64,000 nucleotides of DNA. It comes from Albifimbria verrucaria (lineage: Eukaryota; Ascomycota; Sordariomycetes; Hypocreales; Stachybotryaceae). A program made the position numbers and the translations under genes. The stretch spans positions 3,844,001 through 3,908,000 of the forward strand of contig JAHREC010000049.1 of assembly GCA_020081605.1 (NCBI GenBank), given 5' to 3'. Within the stretch, counting starts at the first letter, position 1, and each line of letters opens with the position of its first letter. The notes beneath the pieces are model-generated. The model ran no database searches, was not told where the DNA came from, and was given only the letters and a program-made list of their open reading frames with translations. This document shows, one piece after another, positions 36,298-48,694 of this stretch.

Positions 36298-37741
36298 CTA
36301 CGTTTCAAGGGCTAACTCTGTATACACCGCTTCTTTGTCATTCCTCCTCATCTTGTATACACCCTCCCGGATTGCCGGCGTCCATGTCATGGCGATAGCA
36401 ACCACACCCACAGCAACGAACCAGCACACCATGTAGATAGAGCTCGTCTCGGCGAGTTTAAGCCCACTGGATCCATGTCAGAAGTGTTTGTGATGTATGA
36501 AGAATGAATGGAACTTACAGTCCAGTGTTGACCCATGCAAACACAATAACTCCTCGTCCAACCCAGATATGGAAGTGAGAAATCAAGGTCCGCTTGTGAA
36601 GCTTCACGTAGTAGACATGATGATAGTATCCGAGAAGTGGTTGAAGAGCCAGAAAGAACGTGACCAGTGTCCCTAGGGTCAAGTGCTGAGAAATAATGGT
36701 CCGCGGCTTCATCTATCACCGAGTTAGCATGGGCAATGATGGAATAAACACCTTAAATACCTCAAAGTTGCCCCAAGATCTTATAATTGCTAGCGTAGCC
36801 GAGGAGAAAGCGATCATTACTGCTGCCATTTGGAGGATCCAGTGTACTTGGAAGCCTTTGGGTAGGCCACTACGGAGGTACACGACGGCAGTAGGCATCA
36901 AGACTGTGAATGAAATGAGCATCGAGGTACCGTGATAACTATGCCACTCATTGCTCTGCGGCTTGCCACCGTCCAGTCCAACCGTTTGTCGTCCATTATC
37001 GACAAACTCCGGCGGAGTGGGTGGAGCGGCGTTGGACTGAACCATGCCCATGTTGAGTGAGAAGTGCTCTAAAGCGAGGGGTTAGCAACGAGGTCATGGA
37101 CTATCCATTTCTAACCCACCGTATACTGTATGCAAGCCAAGAGGCACTGCTTTGTCTGTAGTCTGTAGTCTTACGCGGGATTGCGTAGCATAGATCATGG
37201 GCTGCGCTGCGGACTTGAAATCTATGGCATGTCCACTCCATTGGTCACATGAATAGCAGACGATTGATATATCATAATACTCGTCCTGAACAGACACGCT
37301 GAGGACATCGTAGGCTGGGGCATGCTCGGCCGGTCTAGGTGGGGAATGTCCCCTGTTCCCAGTCAACATCTACACACGATTTAGACTGTGGCGGCCTCAA
37401 ACTTACGTTGTGGATCTTAGGCTGACGGTCGCATCGTCAGAGTCTGCTGATGATGGGTAGAAGACAAACATTAATGCGCCCGACATGGTTTGGCCGGTAC
37501 CCACGGCGCTCCATCCCAATCTCCTAGAGAACTTAGTGGACGTGCGAATGTATAAATCATGACCACCTGATGAAGAGTTCCGGTAGGAAGAAAAAGTAAA
37601 GCAAACGTCGATTTCGAGCTCACTGTCTGTGTTGCAAAACTGCGCTGGCGATGGTCCACGCCCGGACCCGTGAGCAAGGGCAAGCCCAAGAAAGCAGAAA
37701 GACAAAAGAGCCAAGAAATTCATCTTGCTTCGTGAATTCAT
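36298..37741 (-). CDS. DOMON-cytochrome b561 membrane oxidoreductase
   Basis: 412 residues from five exons: 37741-37407, 37352-37120, 37068-36761, 36712-36519 and 36466-36298; all phases fit and nothing is broken. A signal peptide (MNFLALLSFCFLGLALA, after MNSRSK; the ATG at 37723 is an alternative start) is followed by a DOMON/CDH-cytochrome-like domain: FCNTDSELEIDVCFTF, GWSAVGTGQTMSGALMFVFY and IVCYSCDQW. The b561 part follows (HSYHGTSMLISFTVLMPTAVVYL, FQVHWILQMAAVMIAF), with spaced His residues for two hemes and HFHIWVGRGVIVFAWVNTGL. The C-terminus is a final membrane helix and short tail. Family members move electrons across membranes, often reducing iron or feeding secreted oxidases; the partner here is unknown. 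It lies 1.8 kb from the RiPP locus and is probably not part of it. Confidence 0.9.
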
Positions 37742-37798
37742 ATGTAACCAAGTGTGGGAGGGAGTTAGTGAGAGGAGTTTGTTAGAGGGGCAGGGACT

Positions 37799-37806
37799 TA
37801 TTTATA
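37799..37806 (-). promoter_or_regulatory. TATA box of the DOMON-b561 gene
   Basis: TATAAATA on the minus strand, 58-65 bases upstream of the ATG at 37741. Confidence 0.5.
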
Positions 37807-38387
37807 TCCTGTGGCCAAGCACCAGTCTATGCATGATCGACTCACCCAGTGCTTGAGTAATCATGCATGCAACTTGGCCTACATTCCACAACCATCTGTT
37901 ATAAACTTTTGCTCCTGCAAATAATTTTAATTAATTGATCTTGTGAGAGGAATCTTGCCATTTGCAACAAACCAGCCCGGCAAATGTAATGGTCAATACA
38001 TGCTGTAACCTGATATCAGGAGACTGGCTCCATAATCTACACGAATTCTCACTGGCTGCCTGATCTGTATGTTGAGGCAACATGTCGGAGGCCGACCATT
38101 CACTTTGTGTAGGCCAACAGCTGTCTGCCGCGTTGCATTTGTTGCATTGAAGGCAGCTAATAAATGGAGGTTTGAGAGCGTCTAAGAATGTGGTTCGCCA
38201 ACTGTTCTGCCTAACGAGCCTCTTCGAGCCCAAGGTAAATAGATGCGCCAACCCTCATAAATTCCACACAGAAATGCACTTTCCTCACGGGTATCTCATT
38301 CTCTGTAGTTTCCATCTCCTCTATCAATCATACACCTACCGCAAATCCAGCATTTCTATCTTATCCCTCTCATTCATCTCGTTCACC

Positions 38388-41300
38388 ATGGCATACGATC
38401 AGGAAATGACCGCAATAGTCGCCTGACAAAACTTTTCCACGCTGTCACCACAGGCAAACAACAGCTTAGAACACTTAATGACTCCAAGAACTTTCTCAAT
38501 GCCTGTACACTTCAATGCGTACAAAATTCGCCCAGTTATTGCGTCGAAATACTACTCTCTCGTGCTGGCGGCCTCAATTCTCTTAGGTCTTCTGTGCGTA
38601 ATGGTCTCAACCACGATTTCATTGTGGGCTCGACATTGCCATTCATTGCAAAACTGTCCAACCAAGATGTGGCAAGTCTTAACAATGGCGAGTTCCTTGC
38701 GACTGTTGTACACGCAATTGTGTACCCTTGCAGTTTCTGGGATGCACTCCTGTTAGCACATCGGAATGGCCACATCTTGGAAGACAATGCCGAGGCGTTC
38801 GGATGGCTTTGTCTCCAAGTCGCAAAAGCCCATGCGAATGAGAATGACTTGGTCAAGCATTTTTCGGACCTCGACGTTGTAATCCAAAGCAAGGCTCTGC
38901 TCAACTCTCCAGCCCAAGAGGTTCGGAGTTTCCACCATCGCATCGAAAAAGTCTTACAGTCCCGCAGCTCCAATAAGACGAAGATTGTACAATCGGATCT
39001 TGATTCACCAGGAGGTCGACACGATAACGACTTTGCAGACTTCCGACAGATCTGCTTGCTACCTACCAATGATGAAGTGACTTCCAAAACTTCTCCTTAC
39101 TTGCAGCGTTTGAATGACGTATTTCAGCAATCAAATGATTTGAATGCGCAAGACTACCTCGATTGGCTATTTCGTCTTCTCAGGAAGACATGCTAGCAGA
39201 GCTACGAGAAGACTTCCAGGCCGCTCTTAGCCCCACCACCAAGAAAAGGAAACCACTCATATTGGGGGTTGAGATACATTGGATGTGACCTGGGAACACT
39301 TACAAGAGCACTTCCCTGTGCTGTCAAAATGTCTTGTGTGGTTGGGCTTGGATTTCTCGCCAAACTGCCCCAACAAAAACGTGGGGCTTGGCTCAAGGAT
39401 AATAAAAGTTTCCTGAAGCATCAATCTTTGGGTGTACTTTGCAATTCAACAGACATAGTTGCATTTGGAACACTACGTCGAGATGAAGATAATCTTTACG
39501 TAGCCCACCTGTACTCAGTATTCAAATCGATAACGAGACAGCTTTGGGTAATGCGGTGAAATACTTGAGTCAACCAGACACGAGCTCTCTCAGCTTCATT
39601 GTCATCAACACTGCTACCTTTGCATATGTGCCAATTTTACAGCAATTACAAAAATGAGAGAGCTCCTTTGAACCGCCACTTGTTTAGTCTTCGCAGTGAT
39701 GACGGTGACGACGACGACCTTAATCTATCGAGTAAGCTTTCGGCATTCACTACTCGTTTGAGTAAAGCTGTACAATCAGACGAGGCAATAGCTTTGCCGT
39801 TTCAACTATCTGGAGAATCAGTGCGAGTTCGAGGAGCACAGCTTGAATCCCTATTAAATGGCTTGACCAACCCGCTAGCCCAGATTCAGGGTCCTCCAGG
39901 GACAGGAAAGTCGTTTATTGGTGCCTTGCTTGCCCGAACGATTCTTGAGTTCACAAATCACCGCATTCTCGTCTTGAGTTACACGAATCATGCTGTGGAC
40001 CAATTTGTAAAGGATCTTTTGACATTGGCGTGAAAGCGGAGATAGTCGTAAGACTAGGTTCAAAAAGCTCTGATGCCACTGCTTCAACAAAAATTGAAAA
40101 TTACATGAAAGACAAGTCATATGGGTTGAAGAAAGAGGAATGGAATATAATCAGTTCCATGAGGCGAGATATGGTAGATCTTGTGGGAGAACTTGAAGCT
40201 GCCAACTCTTCTCTCAAACGTCAGCAGCCAACTGCAAGCCAAATTTTGGACTACTTGGAGTTTTCAGAAAATCATAGTCATTTTTGGGACGCTTTTCAGG
40301 TGCCTCAAGTGGATGACGGGTTCGTGACAGTGACTAGAGATCAAAAAGAGGTGACTTCAGAACATCTTTACAATATTTGGCTGGCCGAGAAAATACCCCG
40401 GCATTTCAAGAACTGGTCAATCGTATGGCGCCGGATTGTCAACTCGTGTGGGAAATACCATTCGCAGCACGACATCAATTTCATGCTACTTGGATAGATT
40501 CCGTACGTAAAGAGCAGATAGCTGCGTTTGTCGAGTATGCTGCACAGCACAACAATCTTCAACGTCGAATCAGTAGCATTTTTGACGAACCCAAGAGACG
40601 AGTGCTTCGCGACAAAAGAGTCATTGCATGCACAACAACTGGAGCGGCCATGCACAAGTCGATTATTGATAGCACCAACCCAGATGTCGTCATAGTCGAG
40701 GAAGCTGGAGAAATTCTCGAAGCACATGTCGTAACTGCTCTGGGACCTCTAACGAAGCAACTCATTCTGATAGGCGACCACAAACAACTCCCCCAAAGGT
40801 GAACAATTACGCTCTTTCTAAGGAGAAAGGCGACGGATATGATTTGAATGTTTCGCTTTTTGAAAGACTTATTCGGCATGGAAATCTGTATTCAACCTTG
40901 CGCCAACAACATCGCAGTCATCCTGATATTTCTTCTTTTGCTCGAATGCTTGCGTATGAGAATCTTGAGGACATGCCGTCGACGCGCAGTCGAGAATCCA
41001 TTCGTGGGCTTGAAAGTCGAGTGGTTTTCGTTCATCATGAACATGCCGAGGAGAGTCTCGCTGGGACTCAGGAAAAACGAGACGCTATGATGAAGGAGAG
41101 CAAGAAAAACCTCTTCGAGGCTAAGATGGTTTTGAAGTTGGTCAAGTATCTAGGACAGCAAGGCTATAAAACTGACAATATAGTTATTCTGACGCCTTAT
41201 TTGGGGCAGCTGTCGCTCCTCAGAGAAATCCTCCGACAGGAAAATGATCCGTATCTGAACGATTTGGACTCTCATGAATTGATGAAAGCTGGTTTGATGA

Positions 41301-44300
41301 CTGAGGCAGCCTCTAAGCTAAACAAAAAGCCCATTCGTTTGTCAACAATTGGTAATGCAACCTACAGAACACATATATAATGCGTACTGACTCTGCCAGA
41401 CAATTACCAGGGAGAGGAAAGTGACATTGTCATTGCCTCTTTGACTCGAAGCAACAGCCGAGGCGACGTCGGTTTCCTCTCTGCTCGTGAACGCCTCGTC
41501 GTTCTAATGTCACGAGCTAGGAACGGAATCATCCTATTTGGAAATATGCACACTTTTCTCAAAAGCAAGAAGGGAAAGAAGTTTGGGAGCTCTATTTCCA
41601 ATCCCTGAAAGAAAAGGGTTTCTTGTTTGATGGGGTACCTGTCTATTGTGAACAGCATCCAGACCGGCATGTTCTGTTGAAGACCCCTGAAGACTTTGAC
41701 CTGCACTGTCCCGATGGTGGTTGTGCCGAGCAATGGTAAGCCATTCCTATGTCAAAAAGCTAGTCATTGACTCATCATCCAGCGATAACACTCTAAAATG
41801 TGGCCACAAATGTAAACGTCGATGCCACCGTCTGCAAGACCATACCAAGGTAGGGTGCACAAAGATACTGTCGCGAAGGTGCAGTCGTGGCCATGACGAG
41901 AAGATACGTTGTGGCCAGGAGGCCCAAGGATGCAAGCTGTGTAAGAAAGAAGACGAGGAAACCAGACGAAGATTGAAGCGCGATATTGAGCTGGAAAGAA
42001 AAAGACAAGAAGCCGAAGACAAGTATCGAAAGCAACGCCAAGAGATTGAAGACGAAATGGATCTTCTCCAACGCCAAATGAAATACGAGCAGGAGGAGCA
42101 AGATCAGATGAAAGAGATCAAGCAAAAACAAGAAACCCTTAAAAGCTTAAAGCAAGCAAAGCTGCAAGCCGAAAAGACGAAGCAACAACGTGCAAAGGCT
42201 CCCGCAGTGGCAAACGCAGTGCCAGTATTTGATATTGGGTCAAGTGATGCCGCGTCAGAGTGGCAATACTTCAAAAACAACGAAGGCGCCACAAACGAGG
42301 CCCTTGACGAGCTGATGGGGATGATTGGGCTCGAGTCCGTGAAGAAGGAGTTCTTGTCAATTAAGACAAGTGTTGATACAAAGTTGAGGCAAGGCGTTTC
42401 ACTTTCCAAGGAGAGGTTCAGTTGTTCTCTTCTTGGAAATCCTGGAACTGGTAAGCTAGGAAAAACCTCTCGCTTGTAAGTTGGTGGTGCTAATTATTCA
42501 CAGGCAAGACAACCGTCGCACGAATTTGGGCAAAATTTCTTGTCATCGTCGGTGCTATTCCAGGACAAGCCTTTAAAGAAACCACTGGATCAAAGTTAGC
42601 AAGTGATGGCGTCAAAGGTTGCGAATCCCTTCTTGAAGGCATTAAGAATGAAGGCGGCGGTGTTTTGTTCATTGACGAAGCGTATCAACTTTCATCAGGC
42701 AATAGTCCTGGAGGAAAGGCTGTGCTAGACTTCCTCCTCGCCGAAGTCGAAAACCTTCGCGGTAAGATTACCTTTGTTCTCGCGGGATACAGCAAGCAGA
42801 TGGAATCCTTCTTTGCACATAATCCTGGCTTTCCCAGCCGATTCCCTATTGAAATGAAGTTTGAAGACTACGATGATAAGCAGCTCCTCAACATCTTCAG
42901 GTTGCAGCTCCACAACCAGTTTAAGGGACGAATGGGTGTTGAAAATGGCTCTGACGGCTTATATGCACGTATTGCTACGCGGCGCATTGGCTACTCCCGT
43001 GGAAAAGAAGGCTTTGGCAATGCCCGTGCTGTTGAAAACTGTCTCAGCAATATTTTGAAGCGGCAGGCAGATAGGCTGGGTCGAGAGCGACGGGCCAAAT
43101 TGAAACCAAACGACCTCCTCTTAACCAAAGAGGACATGATTGGACCTGAGCCATCAGGAAGCTTGCACAAAAGCAAAGGGTGGCAAGCTTTGCAATCTAT
43201 GACAGGTTTGTCCGAGGTCAAACAAACAGCCAAGGTACTATTTGATACTTTAAAGACCAACTACGAAAGAGAACTCGAAGAGGAGCCGTTGATTGAACTC
43301 TCGCTTAATCGTGTATTCGTCGGCAATCCTGGAACTGGTAAGACAACTGTCGCCAAGTATTACGGACAAATTCTCGTCGACTTAGGTCTGCTGTCGAATG
43401 GCGAAGTTGTCATCAAAAATCCTTCCGATTTTGTCGGTGCTCACTTGGGTCAATCAGAAGCACAGACTAAAGGAATTCTTGCAGCCACCGTTGGGAAGGT
43501 ACTTGTCATTGACGAAGCATATGGCCTCTACGGTGGGAGCGGCTCATCAGGGGAGGACCTGACACGAACATTTACAACACAGCCGTCATTGACACGATCG
43601 TGGCTGAAGTACAAAGCGTTCCTGGAGAAGACCGCTGCGTGCTACTTCTAGGATACCAGGACAAAATGGAAACCATGTTTCAAAACGTGAACCCGGGCTT
43701 GAGCCGCCGATTTCCCATGGCATCCGCATTTGTGTTTGAAGACTTCGATGATGATTCACTAATGAAAATATTCGATTTCAAACTGAAGAAGAGTGGCTTC
43801 CAAGCATCGGATGCGGGAAAACGTGTCGCTCTAGAGGTTTTAACACGTGCAAGAAACCGTCCACACTTCGGGAATGCAGGAGAGATTGATATCCTTCTCG
43901 ATAGAGCCAAAATCAGCCTTCAGAAACGAGTTTTTGCAGGTCAAGCAACGTACAAGGACATTTTCCAGGCTATCGATTTTGATGCAGATTATGACCGAGT
44001 CGAACGCTCCGGTACGAATATTCGAACGCTGTTCAAAGGAGATGTTGGTAGAGAAGCTCTCATAAAGCTCCTTGAGGGCTATCAAAAGCGCGTGTACGAT
44101 TGCAAACAATTAGACATGGACCCTGAAATTCCATTTAACTTCCTGTTTCGGGGCCCCTGGAACTGGTAAGACGTCTACGGCAAGGAAGATTGGCCAGGTC
44201 TATTATGACATGGGCTTCTTGTCCACTCCCCAAGTTGAGGAGTGTTCTGCCACGCAACTCATTGGGGAGTATGTTGGTCAGACTGGTCCAAAGGTTCAGC

Positions 44301-45339
44301 GTCTAGTTGAAAAGTCACTAGGAAGAGTTCTCTTTATTGACGAAGCGTACAGGCTGAGTGAAGGTCATTTCGCAAAAGAGGCATTGGATGAATTGGTGGA
44401 TCTAACAACAAAGCCCAAGTTCCAAAACAAGCTTATAATAATTTTGGCTGGCTACGTTCAAGACATCAACCAACTCATCTCCAGGAATCCGGGCATGACG
44501 AGTCGCTTCCCAGAGGTTGTGGATTTTGCACCGCTTGAACCAACTGCATGTTTCAAGCTCATCACCAAGCTTCTGGAGGAGAAAAGGAACATCTCGAGTC
44601 GAAAGGGAAGACTCTCGACATCACATGTCTTTCGAAAGCTCGTTCTGTGTTTCGATCCAATGTGGAGATGAAGCTAGAGAGCTTGTCCAAGCAGGAAGGC
44701 TGGGCAAGTGCTCGAGATATCCAAACTATTGTGAAGTCCATATTTCGTGGGCTTAATCTTAATCCCACGAATATAAGTGTTTCAGAGATCGATGTCGTAC
44801 GAAACATTGATTCGATGTACGTGGAAAGAGATGAGAGGATGCGAAATAAACTGGCAAATGCCCCAATGGTCCAAAACTCAGGCTTGATGCAAGACTCTGT
44901 CAATAAAGCTCCAGCGGCAAGCAACACGTCAGCCAATACTGCCGCTACAGCTGAAGAAAGTATAGATGAAGAAGAGGAAGAGGAAGACGTAGAAGCAACG
45001 GTAAAACCATCAAGTCGACTTGGTATCCGTGATGCAGGTGTAAGTGACGAAGTATGGGAGCAACTCCAACGCGATGCTGCAGAAGAAGACAGGAAAGAAA
45101 AGGAGTTGCAAGAGTTAAAACGAAAAGAAAAGACTGCCAGCGAGGCACAGCGGAAGATTCTGGTTCGACAGATTCTAGAAGAGGAGGAAAGGAGGAAGCA
45201 GGAAGAAGCAAGGAAGAAAAAGCTGATGGAGATGGGTCTATGTCCTATGGGCTTCAATTGGATCAAGGAGAGCACTGGTGGTTATCGATGTGGCGGTGGC
45301 TCACATTGGATATCAGATGGTGATGTAGGAACGCTCTAG
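38388..45339 (+). CDS. NFX1/ZNFX1-type SF1 helicase fused to three CbbX-type AAA+ ATPase modules
   Basis: About 2,270 residues with at least three introns (41354-41399, 41733-41779 and 42452-42504). The N-terminal helical region of about 480 residues starts MAYDQE. The UPF1-like SF1 helicase has GPPGTGKSF (39890), SYTNHAVDQF, VIVEEAGE (40698), LIGDHKQLPP, RQQHRSHPDI, TIDNYQGEESDIV and LMSRARNGIILFG. A cysteine/histidine NFX1-type segment (LKCGHKCKRRCHRLQDHTKVGC) follows, then a charged coiled coil (about 41945-42215). Three AAA+ modules of the CbbX/SpoVK class come next, each with Walker A (GNPGTGKTT, GNPGTGKTT, GPPGTGKTS) and B (FIDEAYQL, VIDEAYGL, FIDEAYRL). A second coiled coil and a short C-terminal Cys-containing motif end it. 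At least eight one-base contractions break the frame, for example near 38403, 39194, 39260, 40793, 41578, 44155 and 44592. Role unknown; relatives act in RNA surveillance and silencing. Confidence 0.88.
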
Positions 45340-46025
45340 GCTCCAGCGTGTTTTTGGATGTTTGTAACTAATTTTGAAAGATATAATATAAGTGATAGTA
45401 ACCAATTTCCTCTCAAAGGTCTATCAAGTACCATAGAGCTAAGTTGATTACCAAGTATTTGCAATTTGGACCATTTATACCTTCCAATCTCAAGACAACA
45501 CAAACAGGTCCTTATCAAGTCGAATACACTCCTACATATGCCTCGGTCTCCCCAAGTCGTAAGTGGTTCAAAGAAGGCTACCTCTTCTCTCTTTTGTTCC
45601 TTCAGCACAGCAATAGTAGTAGAGTTTATGATCCTATCACTGTCCCCAGAAGAGGTCAATGAATAGGCGCGTCCTGTTACTACTTCATCATCCTTCTTTA
45701 CTTACCGCCTGCAGCCCAGTTGTTCACAATGCTCCTTAGAATGCGAGTATAATGAATGTTAATTTCTACACTAACGTGTGAGCACATGTAACGAATGTAT
45801 AGGTGAGTACATGTAACGAGCGTATCCACGACTACATCGCGTGTCGAACAGTGGTTGATCACTCAGAGCCACTCCAATCTTCTCCTCTTCAGTGATGGTT
45901 CAGCACCAAACATCACAGCACTCTTCCACCGAGCCTTCGTCCCTACCGTGGTTGAGCACCTAGTCTAGCACCCTTTCACTCTTCCAAGCCCTAGGGGCTC
46001 CTTGTGGCGTCTGTTGCCTAAGCGC
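45340..46025. other. Convergent 3' spacer with a 25-base tandem repeat
   Basis: Between the helicase end and the secreted protein end. Holds two imperfect copies of GTGAGYACATGTAACGARYG (45778-45802 and 45803-45827). No gene seen. Confidence 0.5.
45778..45827 (+). repeat. Two-copy 25-base tandem repeat
   Basis: GTGAGCACATGTAACGAATG and GTGAGTACATGTAACGAGCG begin the two adjacent units. Confidence 0.7.
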
Positions 46026-46390
46026 CTAGGCACTGTAGGAGATCACACATCTAGCGGGGTCGAAATGGTGGCCCAACTCAGTAGTATGGGTCTCGAGATT
46101 GTAGCACGTCTTGGACTTGAAATAGTCCCCACCATAAGCCCATGTATCATACAGATAGTTTGTCGCGCAATCGGCAGACCCGTAAAGGCGATTCTCTGTC
46201 CCCGGCCACCATATCCATTCTCCCTATAGGATATGAACGGGCGGAGGTTCGAGTTCTGACTGTTGTCTACGACATTGGTGTCGTAATGCTCGCCTGTGCA
46301 GTCCCGTCCAGTGAAGGCCGTTATTCTAGCCGAGAGGCCGCCCTGGATGAAGGCAGCAGAGGCAAGAACAAGAGTTGTTGAGAAACGCAT
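46026..46390 (-). CDS. Small secreted protein, unknown fungal family
   Basis: 121 residues after allowing for one break. The start at 46390 gives a signal peptide (MRFSTTLVLASAAFIQGGLS). The mature part is ARITAFTGRDCTGEH..NLRPF, then GYGGRGQRIAF, and in the shifted frame GSADCATNYLYDTWAYGGDY, KSKTCYNLETH and FDPARCVISYSA. The four cysteines (DCTG, DCAT, TCYN, RCVI) suggest two disulfides. The break is an AAA at 46187-46189 on the plus strand, one base short; with it the gene is exactly 122 codons. Its features resemble small secreted proteins common in plant- and insect-associated ascomycetes; function unknown. Confidence 0.75.
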
Positions 46391-46504
46391 TTTGGAGGTT
46401 ATGGTATAGATTGTGGGAACTGTAAAATTCTGATTTGAGAGATGGTTTATGAATGAAGAGTGTGATGATTCAGGATGCATTTCAAAATTGAAGTGAATCT
46501 TGGT

Positions 46505-46514
46505 CCTTTATATA
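46505..46514 (-). promoter_or_regulatory. TATA box of the small secreted protein gene
   Basis: TATATAAAGG on the minus strand, about 115 bases upstream of the ATG at 46390. Confidence 0.55.
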
Positions 46515-48129
46515 GAAGAATTTAACCAACAGAGACCAAGTCTTGTGGCTCCTCTCAACACAAGTAGTCTTACTTTCACTCACTGGCGCTCTGCATACAC
46601 AATTGAATCATTGTGGATGCCGGTGATCGTCTCTGCGTATTCTTACGGCCAGCGTATTTAAGAAACCGCTGAGACCCACTACACTCCCAAATATTCGAGT
46701 CTGGATTATTTCTCGCGATGTCATAAGGATTCATCCTTTGTTTGCCATTTTGTTATCAGATAAAATTTGGGGAGTTGTGTCATGTCAAGAGTCGCAAGTA
46801 AGGAGTAACAAAACGCCTATCATAAGTTGTGTCGACCTTTGATGTTCCTCGTCTCTGAGATTCAGCACGGTTTGTAATATGAATTTCACGTTCTTCTGAC
46901 TTATATCCCCACACATGGCTTTAGCCTCAGGTGAAATATGATCACATAATGTCTTTCCTACGTCCCTCTGGCGTACTCGCTAAAAGCTGACTGCATTCAA
47001 TTGGATGTGTCAGACGGCACATCTTGCATGCTGATCTATAGCAAGCTAATGGTCATCAAGTCGCGTAAGATAGTTTACCTTTCTGAGGCTTAAACCTCGG
47101 TGTTCAAATGGTCCTTGGCAATATTTATCTGGAGCTAACGCCTCTGAGGTGCGTCAGCACCAGCATACCAGGACTTGGCATGTCGCAAGCCTCGTATTAT
47201 GCTATAGTGTTTATAGGAACTCCTTGGATTATAAAGCTTCGTCAACGGGCGTAGTTTAATATTCACCAATGACATATCATCTCCAAATACTTGCTAAATG
47301 CCTCACTAAATGATAGACCAAGCAAGAACGATGTCCCGGTAATGACGAGTAATTAAAAGACGTTAGGATCAACCCAAGAGACTTTGAATCAAGTGGCCCG
47401 GTGCTACCGATGGCGGAAGCTTGAAACTACGCAAATTCAATAAAAAGATGTTTACCCCTTATCCATTTCATCTATGCCTTCCAAGCGAGCGCGGATTGTC
47501 ACATAAGCCGGGCTTGATGAGAAACTTTGCCGTTTGCGTCCTCATCGCATTAATATTTCATGAGAGAAGGCCCTTACACTCCAAATTCAAACATCGTGAC
47601 AAGATGCACAGTAGTCTGTCAGGCTTAAAAAGTCATCACATTGATGTTGATAAGGCGACAGAGTGTTAGTCTCACGATGATAATTATACCGATGCGCCGA
47701 GACAAATACCTTGCCTATAGAACTAAAAAGAAAATTAAATCATCTTACTAGACCTATATGTAATTTCCTTCCAAAACTCTTTGTTCAGCAAGTTAGATTT
47801 ACCACGCGTTTGGCTTGCTTCTACGATTCACTAAGTGTGGTAAAGTATATAGCAAGATAGCAATGCTGGACCTTAGTAAATGAGATGTTTGCTGCGCCCC
47901 TTGTTCCATAGTTCAACACCTCCTCCTTTCTTCATTCATAATTGCATGAATTAAACGCCAGCCTCGCAGCGGCAGCGAATACGGCAATACCACTTTTTAC
48001 GACATGCCATTTTCGTTGCAGCCGAGACCCGAGCTTCTCCGGGTGTTTTGACGACGACAGATATCGTCGACGTTTTAGAGACCGGGGCCGTGCCTGGAGT
48101 TCTGATATGCAGTGTGGTCATACTATCTA
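46515..48129. other. Spacer without a supported gene, 1.6 kb
   Basis: Short frames only; AT-rich, no domain and no repeat structure seen. Confidence 0.45.
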
Positions 48130-48694
48130 TCAGGAAATCCACATGCGAATCGGTTGTAGAAGTTTTTCTCTCGAGTTCAGTGGTGAAACAGGTGTAGACC
48201 GTGGAGGAGTTGAGCGGCTTGACCTGAACATGTGTTTTAGAAAATATTAACCACGAAGGTAGACTCACTTACCCTGGGGTTGTTTGGGAGCGAGGCGTTC
48301 CTGGAGCTGGACTCCAGGTGTAAGACGACGGATAAGAAGGCGGGGATGAGCCTCCAAGCTCTGCACGGCCCGCGGTAGAGTCTGCCTCGTCGTCTTCTTC
48401 AATGTCTTCTTTGAACCCACATGTCTTTGTTCCACACGAGTACCAAGGGATTACACCTGAACTTGTCCCAACATCTCGGCGGCTTGCAAGTCCGCAGTCG
48501 CAAGGAGGATTACCTGGTTTTATTCCTATATTGTCGTTCCAAGTTACGAACTTCCTCGAGTGTCCCCGTTGGCAGTAGTAGTACGGACGGCCACTATTGG
48601 GACCAAGACTTGAGGGCTTTACTGTCGCAGACAATGCCGGCTGCCCACAAACAGGACATGCTGGAGGTGTCGGAAGCGGGAATCTGCCACTCAT
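48130..48694 (-). CDS. GRF-type zinc finger protein
   Basis: 171 residues from two exons, 48694-48273 and 48223-48130; phases fit. The GRF zinc ribbon (PF06839) is seen as CPVCGQPALSATVKPSSLGPNSG..YYYCQRG-HSRKFVTWNDN, with a second Cys-rich block PPCDCGLASRRDV, IPWYSCGTKTCGFKE resembling another zinc-binding unit. An acidic stretch (DIEEDDEADS) and a Ser/Pro-rich disordered tail continue through the intron into exon 2 (STPPRSTPVSPLNSREKLLQ). GRF fingers bind single-stranded nucleic acid in topoisomerase III, APE2 and NEIL3; as a stand-alone small protein its role is open. The start at 48694 is the first ATG giving the domain without extra upstream sequence. Confidence 0.8.

Noticed and set aside
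45336..45659. 107-residue minus-strand frame after the helicase
   Set aside because: No family likeness; lies in a convergent 3' spacer.
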